DNA of 64,000 bases, from the NCBI GenBank assembly GCA_963730735.1, contig CAVSSX010000007.1:1740634-1804633 (forward strand). The letters run 5' to 3'. The translations under genes were made by a program, and so were the position numbers. Origin of the DNA: CAVSSX01 sp963730735. Its GTDB lineage: Bacteria > Actinomycetota > Acidimicrobiia > Acidimicrobiales > RAAP-2. Under the pieces are notes generated by a model, which saw only the letters and a program-made list of their open reading frames with translations, was not told the origin of the DNA and ran no database searches. Positions 8,757 through 17,434 of this stretch are shown in pieces. Position 1 is the first letter of the stretch. Every line of letters begins with the position of its first letter.

Positions 8757-9515
8757 TCAGTCGACCGGGACCCTCCGGCGGACGGCCGGATGGGGGAGGG
8801 GCACGCCGTGCACCATCCGCTCCTCCCGCTCGGCCAGGTAGGCCCGCAGGAGCTTGAAGATCGGCTTGCCGACCATCTCGATGAGCTCGGCCTCCATCTC
8901 CTTGTAGACCGGGCGTTCCCCGACGAAGGCCTCGGGGGACTCGGTGCACCACCAGTGGAACTCGGCGCCGCCCTCGCCCCAGTGCTTGCGGTCCCACTGG
9001 CGGAGCGTCGAGGTCACGTGGCCGTCCTCGGCCACCTCGTCCTCCCGCCGCAGGGGCAGCTGCCAGCAGACCTCGGGCTTGAGCTCGAGGGGATGCTGAC
9101 CCCGGGCCACGGCCACCTGGTGCAGGGCGCAACCCGGGCCGGTGGCGAAGCCCGGCCGGTTCAAGAAGATGCAGGCGCCGTCGACCACCCGGGTGACCGA
9201 TTCGCCGTACTTGGTCTTCTTGACCACGCCCTTCTGGCCCTTGGCGTGGAACTGCCACTCGGCCGGGGTCAGGGTGGCGGCGACCTTCTCCACCCGGCGG
9301 ACGTCGGCCTTGTCGACGAAGTGGGCCCCGTAGGAGCAGCACCCGTGGACCAGCTCGGGCGCCGGGCCGGTGAGGACCCCCTGGCAGCCCTGGCCGAAGA
9401 TGCAGCTCCACCCACTGGTGAGGAACGTGACGTCGAAGACCCAGGTGCGCTCCTCGTCGGGGTCGTCGAAGCTGACCCACTCGTGGGCGTCCGCAGGGGG
9501 CCGGGGGCTGGCCAT
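8757..9515 (-). CDS. Conserved Cys-rich actinobacterial protein (possible metal-cluster protein)
   Basis: A 252-residue reverse-strand protein with an ordered set of cysteines: CIFGQGCQG (about residues 38-46), GCCSYGAHF (58-66), CIFLNRPGF and GPGCALH (about 114-131), then EVCWQLPLRRE and HWWCTESPEAFVG. The pattern resembles the YkgJ/DUF3109-type cysteine clusters thought to bind zinc or an Fe-S centre, and very similar proteins are common across actinobacteria. The function is unknown. ATG 9515 has TAGGGT ending 8 bases upstream in gene sense, which suggests a leaderless mRNA. It is divergent from the Nfu-like Fe-S gene with a 59-base gap, so a shared role in metal metabolism is possible but unproven. 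Confidence 0.7.
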   Translation of the reverse strand: MASPRPPADAHEWVSFDDPDEERTWVFDVTFLTSGWSCIFGQGCQGVLTGPAPELVHGCCSYGAHFVDKADVRRVEKVAATLTPAEWQFHAKGQKGVVKKTKYGESVTRVVDGACIFLNRPGFATGPGCALHQVAVARGQHPLELKPEVCWQLPLRREDEVAEDGHVTSTLRQWDRKHWGEGGAEFHWWCTESPEAFVGERPVYKEMEAELIEMVGKPIFKLLRAYLAEREERMVHGVPLPHPAVRRRVPVD

Positions 9516-9562
9516 CGACGAGCACCCTAGCCGGGGGGTTCGGTGTCGGACGTCGGCCCTCC

Positions 9563-9568
9563 TATGAT
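9563..9568 (+). promoter_or_regulatory. -10 hexamer (TATGAT) of the Nfu-like gene
   Basis: TATGAT ends six bases before ATG 9575, so transcription should start at or within a base or two of the start codon. No clear -35 is seen 17 bases upstream. Confidence 0.55.
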
Positions 9569-9574
9569 CAAGGC

Positions 9575-10246
9575 ATGGCCCAGACCTTTGACGATGTCTC
9601 CGACGAGCTCGAGTCCCAGCTGACCCCGGTGGTGACCCTCACCGACGAGGCCCGGGGCGTGGTGCGCGACGCCATCAACCAGGAACCCGATCCCGACAAG
9701 CTGGCCCTGTGGCTCGAGGTGCGGGCCGTCGAGGCCGGCGCCTTCGTCTACGACCTGTACTTCCAGGCCACCAGCGACAGCGGGGCCGACGACGCCCTGC
9801 ACTTCGACGACGGTCTGGCCGTGGTGGTGCCGGCCGCCAGCATCGACCGACTGCGGGGCGCCCGCCTCGAGTGGTCGACCGAGGGCGACGGCGGCCTGGT
9901 GCTGGTCAACCCGAACACCCCGCCGGCGGCGACGCACGACGCCGCCATCCCGCCCGAGGTCCTGGCGGCCGGCCTGGACGGCGCGCTGGCCCAGCGGGTG
10001 GTCGCCGTCCTCGACGAGCTGGTCAATCCCTCGATCGCCGGTCACGGTGGTCACAGCGACCTGGTGGCCCTGGACGAGTCCGAGGGCGTGGTCTACGTCC
10101 GCCTCTCCGGCGGCTGCCAGGGCTGCTCGATGTCGAAGCAGACCCTGACCCAGGGGATCGAGGTCATGCTCAAAGAGGAGATCCCCGAGGTCACCTCGGT
10201 GGTCGACGTCACCGACCACGGCGGCGGCGACAACCCCTACTACTAG
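9575..10246 (+). CDS. Nfu/NifU-domain Fe-S cluster carrier
   Basis: A 223-residue protein. The C-terminal 75 residues form a NifU C-terminal domain with the cluster-binding GGCQGCSMSKQTL motif (CxxC) and the preceding VVYVRLS strand. The N-terminal half (LTDEARGVVRDAINQEPDPD...ALWLEVR, FVYDLYF) resembles a HesB/IscA-type fold that lacks the usual cysteines, which is the NfuA architecture. Such proteins take a 4Fe-4S cluster from the SUF machinery and hand it to target enzymes. ATG 9575 has TATGAT ending six bases upstream and no ribosome site, so it is probably leaderless. Confidence 0.85.
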   Translation: MAQTFDDVSDELESQLTPVVTLTDEARGVVRDAINQEPDPDKLALWLEVRAVEAGAFVYDLYFQATSDSGADDALHFDDGLAVVVPAASIDRLRGARLEWSTEGDGGLVLVNPNTPPAATHDAAIPPEVLAAGLDGALAQRVVAVLDELVNPSIAGHGGHSDLVALDESEGVVYVRLSGGCQGCSMSKQTLTQGIEVMLKEEIPEVTSVVDVTDHGGGDNPYY

Positions 10247-10305
10247 ACCGCCGGCTACCCGGGCCGGGGGCCCGGGGCGGTGACGTCCAGCGGTAGGGTC
10301 GGCCC

Positions 10306-11328
10306 ATGGACTACCGCGCGCTCGGCCGCACCGGCCTCAAGGTCAGCCCCCTGTGTCTCGGGGCGATGATGTTCGGGGAGTGGGGCAACCCCGACCACGA
10401 CGACAGCATCCGGATCATCCACCGGGCCCTCGACGCCGGCATCAACTTCATCGACACGGCCGACGTCTACTCGGCCGGTGAGTCCGAGCAGATCGTCGGC
10501 AAGGCCCTGTCGACCGTCGACCGGGACTCGGTGGTGCTGGCCACCAAGGTCCACGGCCAGATGGGCAAGGACCCCAACGCCTTCGGGAACTCGCGGCGCT
10601 GGATCCTGGCCGAGTGCGACAACAGCCTCCGTCGGCTCGGCGTCGACTACATCGACCTCTACCAGATCCACCGGCCCGAGCTCGACACCGACATCGACGA
10701 GACGCTCTCGGCGCTGACCGACCTGGTGCGGGCGGGCAAGATCCGCTACTTCGGTAGCTCGACCTTCCCGGCCCACCTCATCGTGGAGTCCCAGTGGGTC
10801 GCCGAGCGGCGGGCCCGGGAGCGCTTCGTCACCGAGCAGCCGCCGTACTCGATCCTGGTGCGGGCCATCGAGGCCGACGTCCTTCCGGTCTGTCAGCAGT
10901 TCGGCATGGGCGTCCTGCCCTGGAGCCCGTTGGCCGGCGGCTGGCTGTCGGGTCGTTTCGGTCACGGCAAGGACAACACCAGTCGGCGTTTCAGCCGCCT
11001 GCCCGACCGCTACGACGCCAACCTCCCGGGCAACCAGCGCAAGCTCGACGTGGTGACCGAACTCCAGACGGTGGCCGACGAGGCCGGCCTCACGCTGATC
11101 GAGCTGGCGCTCGGCTTCGTGCTGGCCCACCCGGGGGTCACCTCGCCGATCATCGGGCCCCGCACCATGGAGCAGCTCGAGTCCCAGATCGGGGCGGCCG
11201 ACCTGGTGCTCTCCGGCGAGGTGCTCGATCGGATCGACGAGCTGGTGCCGCCGGGGACCAACCTCAACACCGCCGACGGCGGCTGGGTCGCCCCGGCGAT
11301 CGACGACAAGAAGCTGCGGCGGCGCTGA
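10306..11328 (+). CDS. Aldo/keto reductase family oxidoreductase
   Basis: The 340-residue (beta/alpha)8 NADPH-dependent reductase has the catalytic tetrad in context: INFIDTADVYSAGESE (Asp, Tyr), VLATKVHG (Lys) and DLYQIHRPE (His). The C-terminal cofactor loop PIIGPRTMEQLESQIGA is present. The start MDYRALGRTGLKVSPLCLGAM is canonical. TAGGGT (10294-10299) ends six bases before ATG 10306, suggesting a leaderless mRNA. The Ddn-type reductase gene begins one base after its stop, so the two are probably cotranscribed. The substrate is unknown; the sequence is closest to the group annotated as potassium-channel beta-like or general aldo/keto reductases. Confidence 0.88.
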   Translation: MDYRALGRTGLKVSPLCLGAMMFGEWGNPDHDDSIRIIHRALDAGINFIDTADVYSAGESEQIVGKALSTVDRDSVVLATKVHGQMGKDPNAFGNSRRWILAECDNSLRRLGVDYIDLYQIHRPELDTDIDETLSALTDLVRAGKIRYFGSSTFPAHLIVESQWVAERRARERFVTEQPPYSILVRAIEADVLPVCQQFGMGVLPWSPLAGGWLSGRFGHGKDNTSRRFSRLPDRYDANLPGNQRKLDVVTELQTVADEAGLTLIELALGFVLAHPGVTSPIIGPRTMEQLESQIGAADLVLSGEVLDRIDELVPPGTNLNTADGGWVAPAIDDKKLRRR

Positions 11329-11329
11329 G

Positions 11330-11749
11330 ATGGCCGACGACATGCAGTCGTTCAACGACCAGATCATCGAGGAGTTCCGGAGCAACGAAGGGCGGGTCGG
11401 CGGGACGTTCCGCACCTCCAAGATGCTCCTCCTGCACAGCCGGGGGGCCAAGAGCGGCGAGGTCCGGATCCACCCGATGGTCTTCATGGCCGACGGGGAC
11501 CGCTTCGTGGTCTTCGCCTCCAAGGGCGGCGGCCCGACCAACCCGGCCTGGTACTACAACCTGGTGGCCCACCCCGAGGCCACCATCGAGGTGGGCACCG
11601 AGGAGATCGCCGTGGTCGCCCGGGTGGCCACCGGCCAGGAGCGCACCCGCATCTGGACCGCCCAGAAGGCGGCCTTCCCGGCCTTCGCCGAGTACGAAGC
11701 CCGCACCACCCGCGAGATCCCGGTGGTGGTGCTCGAGCGGGCCTCCTGA
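11330..11749 (+). CDS. Ddn-type (F420-dependent nitroreductase/quinone reductase) family protein
   Basis: The 139-residue protein belongs to the split-barrel family that includes the mycobacterial deazaflavin-dependent nitroreductase Ddn. The stretch NEGRVGGTFRTSKMLLLHSRGAKSG, followed by HPMVFMADGDRFVVFASKGGGPTNPAWYYNLVAHP, is the family signature: the GGxTNPAWYxNLxAxP segment contacts the F420 cofactor. Members reduce quinones or nitro compounds with F420H2. This implies, but does not prove, that the organism makes F420. It follows the aldo/keto reductase gene immediately and probably shares its transcript. Confidence 0.85.
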   Translation: MADDMQSFNDQIIEEFRSNEGRVGGTFRTSKMLLLHSRGAKSGEVRIHPMVFMADGDRFVVFASKGGGPTNPAWYYNLVAHPEATIEVGTEEIAVVARVATGQERTRIWTAQKAAFPAFAEYEARTTREIPVVVLERAS

Positions 11750-11798
11750 GCCCGGTCGGCGGGGTCGGCCCCGGAGAGGGCACCCGACGTCGGCAAAG

Positions 11799-11804
11799 TA
11801 GGTT
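11799..11804 (+). promoter_or_regulatory. -10 hexamer (TAGGTT) of the aroC operon
   Basis: TAGGTT ends six bases before aroC ATG 11811, predicting a leaderless start for the aroC-aroK-aroB-aroQ transcript. Confidence 0.5.
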
Positions 11805-11810
11805 AGAGGC

Positions 11811-13005
11811 ATGCTGAGGTACCTGACCGCCGGCGAATCGCACGGCAAAGCCCTGGTCGTGGTGGTCGAAGGGCTGCCGGCCGGCCTCCCGGTGTCGGTC
11901 GAGGAGATCGGGGCCGAGCTGGCCCGACGGCGGCTCGGCTACGGCCGGGGACCCCGGATGCGCTTCGAGGCCGACGAGCTGACCCTGATCGGCGGCGTCC
12001 GGCACGGCCGCACGCTCGGCTCGCCGGTGGCCATCGAGATCGGCAACACCGAGTGGCCCAAGTGGACCGAAGAGATGTCGCCGGCCGCCGGCGCGCCGTC
12101 CAAGGTCCTGACCCAGCCCCGTCCGGGACACGCCGACCTGGCCGGGATGCAGAAGTACGGCTTCGACGACGCCCGCGATGTGCTGGAGCGGGCCTCGGCC
12201 CGCGAGACGGCGGCCCGGGTGGCCGCCGGCGCCATGGCCAAGACGCTGCTCGGCCGCCTCGGGGTGACCGTGGTCAGCCACGTGATCCAGCTGGGCGAGG
12301 CCCGCACCCCGCCCGGGGTCCGGCCCGGGCCCGGCGATCTCGAGGCGGTCGACGCCTCGGCCGTGCGCTGCCTGGACCCGGGCACCGAGGCCGAGATGGT
12401 GGCCGAGATCAAGGCGGCGGCCAAGGAAGGGCGACTCGCTGGGTGGGGTCGTCGAGGTCGTGGCCTACGGCGTCCCGGTCGGCCTGGGCAGCCACGTGCA
12501 CTGGGACCGGCGGCTCGACGGGTTGTTGGCCCAGGCCCTGATCAGCATCCAGGCGGTCAAGGCGGTCGAGTTCGGCGAGGGGTGGGACGTCTCGGGCCGT
12601 CGCGGGTCGCTGGCCCACGACGCCATCCACTTCGACGACGACGCGTCCAACGGCGGCTACCGCCGGGACACCACCCGGGCCGGTGGCATCGAGGGCGGGA
12701 TGTCCATCGGCGGGATGGTGGTGGCCCGGGTGGCCATGAAGCCGCTGGCCACCCTCAACCGGCCCGTCCTCGAGACGGTCGACGTGGCCACCAGGACGTC
12801 GACGGTGAGCTTCAAGGAACGGACCGACGTCACCGCCGTGCCAGCCATGGGCGTGGTGGCCGAGACCATGACCGCCCTGGTGCTGGCGGGCGAGGCGCTG
12901 CGCAAGTTCGGCGGCGACTCGATGGCCGAGGTGCTGCGGAACCGGGACGGGTACGTGGCGGCGCTCGGGGAGACCCCCTCGACGGCGCTCGGCGACCCCC
13001 GGTGA
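11811..13005 (+). CDS. aroC: Chorismate synthase, one frame break
   Basis: FMN-dependent enzyme converting EPSP to chorismate. The N-terminus MLRYLTAGESHGKALVVVVEG and RRRLGYGRGPRM are family hallmarks, followed by RPGHADLAGMQKYGFDDARDVLERASARETAARVA. At about 12432 one extra base (GGGCGACTCG) breaks the frame; skipping it gives EGDSLGGVVEVVAYGVPVGLGSHVHWDRRLD, and the rest is intact (FGEGWDVSGRRGS, NGGYRRDTTRAGGIEGGMS, ALRKFGGDSMAEV). The repaired length is about 397 residues. The stop at 13003-13005 overlaps the aroK GTG. This is the first gene of the shikimate cluster. Confidence 0.95.
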
Positions 13006-13575
13006 GCGCGGCCGCCACGCCCCGGCTGCTGCTGGTGGGGATGATGGGGGCGGGCAAGACCACGACCGGCCGCCACGCCGCCGAGCGCCTGGGCTGGGCC
13101 TATCTGGACTCCGACGAGCAGGTCGAGCGGCACGACCGGCCGGTCGGTGCCCGAACTGTTCGCCGAGGTGGGGGAGCCGACCTTCCGGGCGGCCGAGTCG
13201 GCCGCCCTCGAGGTGGCGGTGGCCGGACCCGACCCGGTCGTCGTGTCGGTGGCCGGGGGCGCGGTGCTCGACCCGGCCAACCGGGCGCTGCTGCGTCGAT
13301 CGGGGACGGTGGTGTGGCTGCGGGCCCGACCGGCCACCCTGGCCCGACGGGTCGGCGACGGGGTGGGTCGGCCGCTGCTCGAGTCGGACCCGGCCGAGGC
13401 GCTCGCCCGGCTGGACGAGGTCCGCCGGCCGCACTACGCCGAGGTGGCCCACGCCGTGGTCGACGTGGACGACCTCGACCCCGACGAGGTGGTGGACGCC
13501 GTGGTGGCCGCGCTCGGGACGGCGGGGTCGCTCGACGAGACGACCGCCTCGGGCGGGTCGACGGGGCCGTCGTGA
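13002..13575 (+). CDS. aroK: Shikimate kinase, one frame break
   Basis: Starts at GTG 13002, overlapping the aroC stop (GTGA). The P-loop LLLVGMMGAGKTTTGRHAAERLGW and the shikimate-binding DSDEQVERH are near the N-terminus. One extra base near 13134 (CACGACCGG) shifts the frame; skipping it gives HTGRSVPELFAEVGEPTFRAAESAALE, which includes the expected ExxFR element. Then VVVSVAGGAVLDPANR and the lid Arg region RPLLESDP follow. The repaired length is about 190 residues. The C-terminus (GTAGSLDETTASGGSTGPS) is a non-conserved tail that overlaps the aroB start. Confidence 0.93.
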
Positions 13576-14639
13576 TCACCTGCCCGGTCGAGCTCGGTGA
13601 CCGGCGCTACGAGGTGTCGATCGGCGCCGGGGTGCGCCACGGGTTGGCGGGGGTCCTGGCCGACCGGTTGGGCTCGGCCCGTCGGGCGGCGCGTGGTCAC
13701 CCAGGCGGGCATCGCCGACGCCGGCTGGCTCGACGACCTCGACCCCGGGCTGCCGTTCGAGGTCGTGACCATCCCCGACGGCGAGACCGGGAAGCGCCTG
13801 GCCACGGTGGAGGACCTCTGCCGGTCCTTCGCCCGTTCGGGGCTGGCCCGCAGCGACGTGGTGGTGGCCGTCGGCGGCGGCCTGGTGACCGACGTGGCCG
13901 GGTTCGCCGCCGCCACGTACCACCGGGGGACGGCGTACGTGAACGTGGCCACGTCGCTCCTGGCCCAGGTCGACGCGGCGGTCGGCGGGAAGACCGGGGT
14001 GAACCTGCCCGAGGGGAAGAACCTGGTCGGGGCGTTCTGGCAGCCGGCCGCCGTGCTCTGCGACACCGAGGTCCTCGAGTCCTGCCGCCCCGGGAGTGGG
14101 CGTGCGGGCGGGGCGAGATGGCCAAGTACGCCTTCTTGGGTGAGGGGGAGCCCGACGCCTCCCTGCTCGAGCTGCCGATCGAGGAGCAGGTGGCCCGGTG
14201 CGTGGCCATCAAGGCGGCCGTGGTGGCGGCCGACGAACGGGAGGGGGACCGGCGGATGGTCCTCAACTACGGGCACACCCTGGCCCACGCCCTCGAGGCC
14301 TCGGCCTTCGACGGGGCGCCGACGGCGGGCACCGGGCTCCGCCACGGCGAGGCCGTGGCCGTCGGTCTGATCTTCGCCGCCCACCTGGCCCGCCGGCTGG
14401 GCCGGATCGACGACGCCCGGGTCGCCCTGCACCACCGGGTGGTGGGCGGGTTCGACCTCTCGGCCGGCCTCCCGGCCGGGGTGGACCCCGAACAGCTGGT
14501 GGCGATCATGGCCCGGGACAAGAAGGCCCAGCACGATCTGACCTTCGTCCTGGACGGGCCCGACGGGGTCGAGACCGTCCGGGGCGTCGAGGCGGCCGAT
14601 GTGCTCGCTACCCTGGCGGTCATGGACGTGGGGCGATGA
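13572..14639 (+). CDS. aroB: 3-dehydroquinate synthase, two compensating frame breaks
   Basis: NAD- and metal-dependent cyclase forming 3-dehydroquinate from DAHP. It starts at GTG 13572 inside the aroK stop. An extra base near 13680 and a missing base near 14081 (GAGTCCTGCC, expected GAGTCCCTGCC) cancel out, so the flanks share one frame and the middle is in another. Key parts are VVAVGGGLVTDVAGFAAATYHRG, SLLAQVDAAVGGKTGVNLPEGKNLVGAF (middle frame), and LPPREWACGRGEMAKYAFLG, RMVLNYGHTLAHALE and LRHGEAVAVGL (metal-ligand His/Glu; flank frame). Repaired it has about 355 residues. Ends with ATGA overlapping aroQ. Confidence 0.94.
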   Translation: MITCPVELGDRRYEVSIGAGVRHGLAGVLADRLGSARRAARGHPGGHRRRRLARRPRPRAAVRGRDHPRRRDREAPGHGGGPLPVLRPFGAGPQRRGGGRRRRPGDRRGRVRRRHVPPGDGVRERGHVAPGPGRRGGRREDRGEPARGEEPGRGVLAAGRRALRHRGPRVLPPREWACGRGEMAKYAFLGEGEPDASLLELPIEEQVARCVAIKAAVVAADEREGDRRMVLNYGHTLAHALEASAFDGAPTAGTGLRHGEAVAVGLIFAAHLARRLGRIDDARVALHHRVVGGFDLSAGLPAGVDPEQLVAIMARDKKAQHDLTFVLDGPDGVETVRGVEAADVLATLAVMDVGR

Positions 14640-15088
14640 CCGACCGGCCGCTGGTGGTGCTCTTGTCGGGCCCGAACCTGAACCTCCTGGGCGACCGCCA
14701 GCCCGAGGTCTACGGGACGGCGACCCTGGACGACCACGTGGCGACGGCCGAGGCCGCCGCCGACCGGTTGGGCTTCGAGCTCGAGCACCTGCAGTCGAAC
14801 TTCGAGGGGGAGCTCATCGAGGCGGTGCACCGGGCCCGGGGCCGGGCGGCCGCCCTGGTGATCAACGCCGGGGCCCTCAGCCACACGTCGTGGGCCCTCC
14901 ACGACGCCGTGGCGGCCTTCGAGGGGGTGGCCGTCGAGGTGCATCTGTCGAACCCGGCGGCCCGGGAGCCCTTCCGCCACACGTCGGTGCTGGCCCCGGT
15001 GGTCGCCGGCACCATCGCCGGGTTCGGGGGACTCGGCTACGAACTGGCGCTGGACGCCACCTCCCGGCTCCTGGCCACCCGTCCCTGA
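14636..15088 (+). CDS. aroQ: 3-dehydroquinate dehydratase, type II
   Basis: The 150-residue dodecameric-type dehydroquinase dehydrates 3-dehydroquinate to 3-dehydroshikimate. VLLSGPNLNLLGDRQPEVYG holds the flexible active-site loop (Tyr, Arg), LQSNFEGELIEAVH the substrate-binding Asn/Glu, INAGALSHTSWALHDA the substrate-binding Asn, and EVHLSNPAAREPFRHTS the catalytic His-containing loop. The gene is intact and starts at ATG 14636 within the aroB stop. With aroC, aroK and aroB upstream, four of the seven shikimate steps are encoded here. Confidence 0.95.
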   Translation: MTDRPLVVLLSGPNLNLLGDRQPEVYGTATLDDHVATAEAAADRLGFELEHLQSNFEGELIEAVHRARGRAAALVINAGALSHTSWALHDAVAAFEGVAVEVHLSNPAAREPFRHTSVLAPVVAGTIAGFGGLGYELALDATSRLLATRP

Positions 15089-15125
15089 CCCCGCTGCCCA
15101 CCCGACCCGACCCAAGGAGCGCCCC

Positions 15126-16321
15126 ATGGCTGCACTGTTCACCGACGAGCTCCCGGCCCTCCAGCTGGCCGGACGCCTGGCCGGCCTCCAGGCGGCCCTC
15201 GACGCCGCCGAGGTCGACGCCCTGGTGGTGACCACGCTGCCCAACGTGCGCGTACCTGAGCGGGTTCACCGGCTCGGCCGGGGTCCTGGTCGTGTCGCCG
15301 TCGGGGGCCCTGTTGACCACCGACGGTCGGTACCGGACCCAGTCGGCCGAGCAGGTGGCGGCGGCCGGGGCCGGTGACGCCCTCGAGATCGAGATCGGGG
15401 GCCTGCAGGCCCAGCGCGACGCCGTGGCCGGCTTCCTCGCCTCGGCCGGGAGCCGCCGCATCGGCCTCGAGGCCGACAACGTCACCTGGGCGGCCAGCCG
15501 GCGCTGGAGCGAGTTGCTGGCCGGCGGACCGGCCGGCGCCGAGGTGGTCCCCACCTCGGGGGTGGTCGAGGCCCGCCGTGAGGTGAAGGACGAGGGCGAG
15601 ATCGCCCGCATGGTCCGCGCCGCGGCCATCGCCGACGCCGCCCTCGGCGACGTCCTGCCGATGCTGGCCGAGGCCGAGCGCTCGAGCGTCACCGAGGCCG
15701 AGTTCGCCCTGGCCCTCGACACGGCGATGCGCCAGGCCGGCGCCGAGGGGGTGGCCTTCGAGACGATCGTGGCCGCCGGCGAGAACTCGGCCAAGCCCCA
15801 CCACCACCCGTCCGACCGACCCATCCGACGGGGGGACCCGGTGGTGGTGGACTTCGGCGCCATGTACGAGGGCTACCGCTCGGACATGACCCGCACGTTC
15901 TGCGTGGGGGGCGAGCCGCAGGGTGAACTGGCCCGGATCTTCGAGGTGGTGGGGGCGTCCCAGGCCGGCGGCGTGGCCGCGGTGGGCCCGGGGGCCACGG
16001 CCAAGGACGTGGACGACGTCTGCCGGCAGGTCATCGCCGACGCCGGGTGGGCCGAGGCGCTTCGAGCACGGCACCGGCCACGGGGTGGGCCTCGACATCC
16101 ACGAGGCCCCCACGGTGAGCCCACTCGGCACTGCTATCCTCGCCCCCGGCGTGGTGGTCACGGTCGAGCCCGGCGTGTACCTCCCCGGCATCGGCGGTGT
16201 CCGGATCGAGGACACGCTGGTGGTGACCGAGGACGGGGCCCGGGCACTGACCAAGTTCCCGAAGACCGTCGACACCACCGTCGCCGCCCCCTCCCACACG
16301 GCAAAGGAGAGCGCCGCCTGA
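15126..16321 (+). CDS. pepQ: M24-family metallopeptidase (Xaa-Pro aminopeptidase type), two frame breaks
   Basis: Creatinase-fold dinuclear-metal peptidase. ATG 15126 follows AAGGAG. The N-terminal domain reads NVRYLSGFTGSAGVLVV after skipping one extra base near 15252. The catalytic domain shows the metal ligands in order: VVVDFGAMYEGYRSDMTRTF (two Asp), FEHGTGHGVGLDIHE (His; after skipping another extra base near 16056-16060), VVTVEPGVYLPG (Glu) and GVRIEDTLVV (Glu). Repaired it has about 397 residues. The gene sits between aroQ and efp, as pepQ does in many actinobacteria. It probably acts on X-Pro di- or tripeptides in the cytoplasm. Its TGA overlaps the efp ATG. Confidence 0.9.
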
Positions 16322-16881
16322 TGGCAGTCTCAACCAACGATCTCAAGAACGGCATGAGCCTCGACCTCCCCGAGGGGCTCTTCAGCGTCGTGGAGTTCCA
16401 GCACGTGAAGCCGGGCAAGGGCGGGGCGTTCGTTCGCACCAAGCTGAAGAACGTCCGGACCGGGGCCGTCGTCGAGCGGACCTACCGGGCCGACGAGAAG
16501 CTCGAGCAGGCCATCATCGACAAGCGGGACATGCAGTTCCTGTACCGCGACGGGCCGGACTACGTGTTCATGGACACCGCCGACTACGAGCAGCTGACGG
16601 TGACCCCCGACGCCCTCGGCGACGCCGTCAACTACCTGAAGGAGGGGGCCGAGGCCAACCTCCAGATCTACAACGCCGAGATCGTGGGGGTCGAGCTGGC
16701 CGCCGCCATCGAGCTGACGGTCAGCGACACCGAGCCCGGGCTCCAGGGCGACCGCGTCTCGGGGGCCCGCAAGCCGGCCACCCTCGAGACCGGCCTGGTC
16801 GTCCAGGTGCCGCTGTTCGTGAACCAGGGCGACGTCATCAAGGTCGACACCCGCACCGGCGACTACCTGACCCGGGCCTAG
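16321..16881 (+). CDS. efp: Translation elongation factor P
   Basis: The 186-residue three-domain L-shaped factor relieves ribosome stalling at polyproline. It begins STNDLKNGMSLDLPEGLFSVVEFQHVKPGKGGAFVRTKLKN; Lys33 at the tip of the KPGKGGAF loop is the residue that reaches the peptidyl-transferase centre and is modified in some bacteria. No epmA-type modification gene is nearby. The rest matches the OB domains, ending VPLFVNQGDVIKVDTRTGDYLTR. The start overlaps the peptidase stop (TGATG), so the two are translationally coupled. It is intact. Confidence 0.97.
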   Translation: MAVSTNDLKNGMSLDLPEGLFSVVEFQHVKPGKGGAFVRTKLKNVRTGAVVERTYRADEKLEQAIIDKRDMQFLYRDGPDYVFMDTADYEQLTVTPDALGDAVNYLKEGAEANLQIYNAEIVGVELAAAIELTVSDTEPGLQGDRVSGARKPATLETGLVVQVPLFVNQGDVIKVDTRTGDYLTRA

Positions 16882-16889
16882 GCGGCCCG

Positions 16890-17312
16890 GTGGCCGACAT
16901 CGATCGGGGCGGACCGGTCGACGGCGCCACCCGTCACCAGGCCCGGGAGCGGGCGCTGTCGCTGCTCTACGAGGCCGAGCTGAAGGACGAGACGGTGGCG
17001 GCGGTGCTCGACGGGCTGCCGGTGGCGCCCGACCCCTTCGCCCGCCACCTGGTCGAGGCGACCGACGCCCGGCGGGCCGAGTCCGAGGCCCTGGTGGCCA
17101 CGGCCTCGGTCGGGTGGCCGCTCGACCGCATGGCGGTGGTCGACCGCCTGGTGCTGCGGATGGCCGTGGGCGAGCTGCTGGACCCCGACGGCCCGCCGGT
17201 GGCCGTGGTCATCGACGAGGCCGTCGAGCTGGCCAAGACCTACTCGACCGACGAGTCGGGGCCCTTCGTGAACGGCATCCTGTCCACGGTGGCCGCCCAG
17301 GTCCGCGGCTGA
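16890..17312 (+). CDS. nusB: Transcription antitermination protein NusB
   Basis: A 140-residue all-helical protein that binds rRNA boxA with NusE during ribosomal RNA transcription. The N-terminus has GATRHQARERALSLLYEAEL, with the Arg-rich RNA-binding helix; the C-terminal half has RMAVGELL, VAVVIDEAVELAKTYSTDESGPFVNGIL, which is the strongest family signature. The start is GTG 16890, 8 bases after the efp stop. The gap to pyrR is 122 bases, by far the longest in this stretch, and contains a promoter and an RNA hairpin. Confidence 0.95.
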   Translation: MADIDRGGPVDGATRHQARERALSLLYEAELKDETVAAVLDGLPVAPDPFARHLVEATDARRAESEALVATASVGWPLDRMAVVDRLVLRMAVGELLDPDGPPVAVVIDEAVELAKTYSTDESGPFVNGILSTVAAQVRG

Positions 17313-17374
17313 GCGACGTCCTCGGCGTGCACATCTTCGCCCGATCCCGCCGATCCCGGCCCAGGCCCGGCTGC

Positions 17375-17380
17375 TATCCT
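17375..17380 (+). promoter_or_regulatory. Possible -10 hexamer (TATCCT) of the pyr operon
   Basis: TATCCT lies 54 bases before the pyrR start, in the only long gap of the region, and predicts a transcript start near 17387, upstream of the PyrR-type hairpin. I see no strong -35. Confidence 0.4.
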
Positions 17381-17400
17381 CGGCATCGTTCCGTGAAGCG

Positions 17401-17414
17401 GGTCCCGTGAGGCC
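17401..17414 (+). promoter_or_regulatory. PyrR-binding RNA loop in the pyr operon leader
   Basis: GGTCCCGTGAGGCC folds as a four-pair stem (G-C, G-C, U-G, C-G) closing the hexaloop CCGUGA. This fits the known PyrR-binding consensus ARUCCNGNGAGGYU with loop CNGNGA; the outer pair is G-C in place of A-U. The ribosome site AGGAGGG begins nine bases later (17424-17430). PyrR bound with UMP could block translation of pyrR and the coupled genes, as described for mycobacteria, instead of using a transcription attenuator. No terminator-type stem is seen. Confidence 0.75.
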
Positions 17415-17434
17415 CGTACGGACAGGAGGGTGCA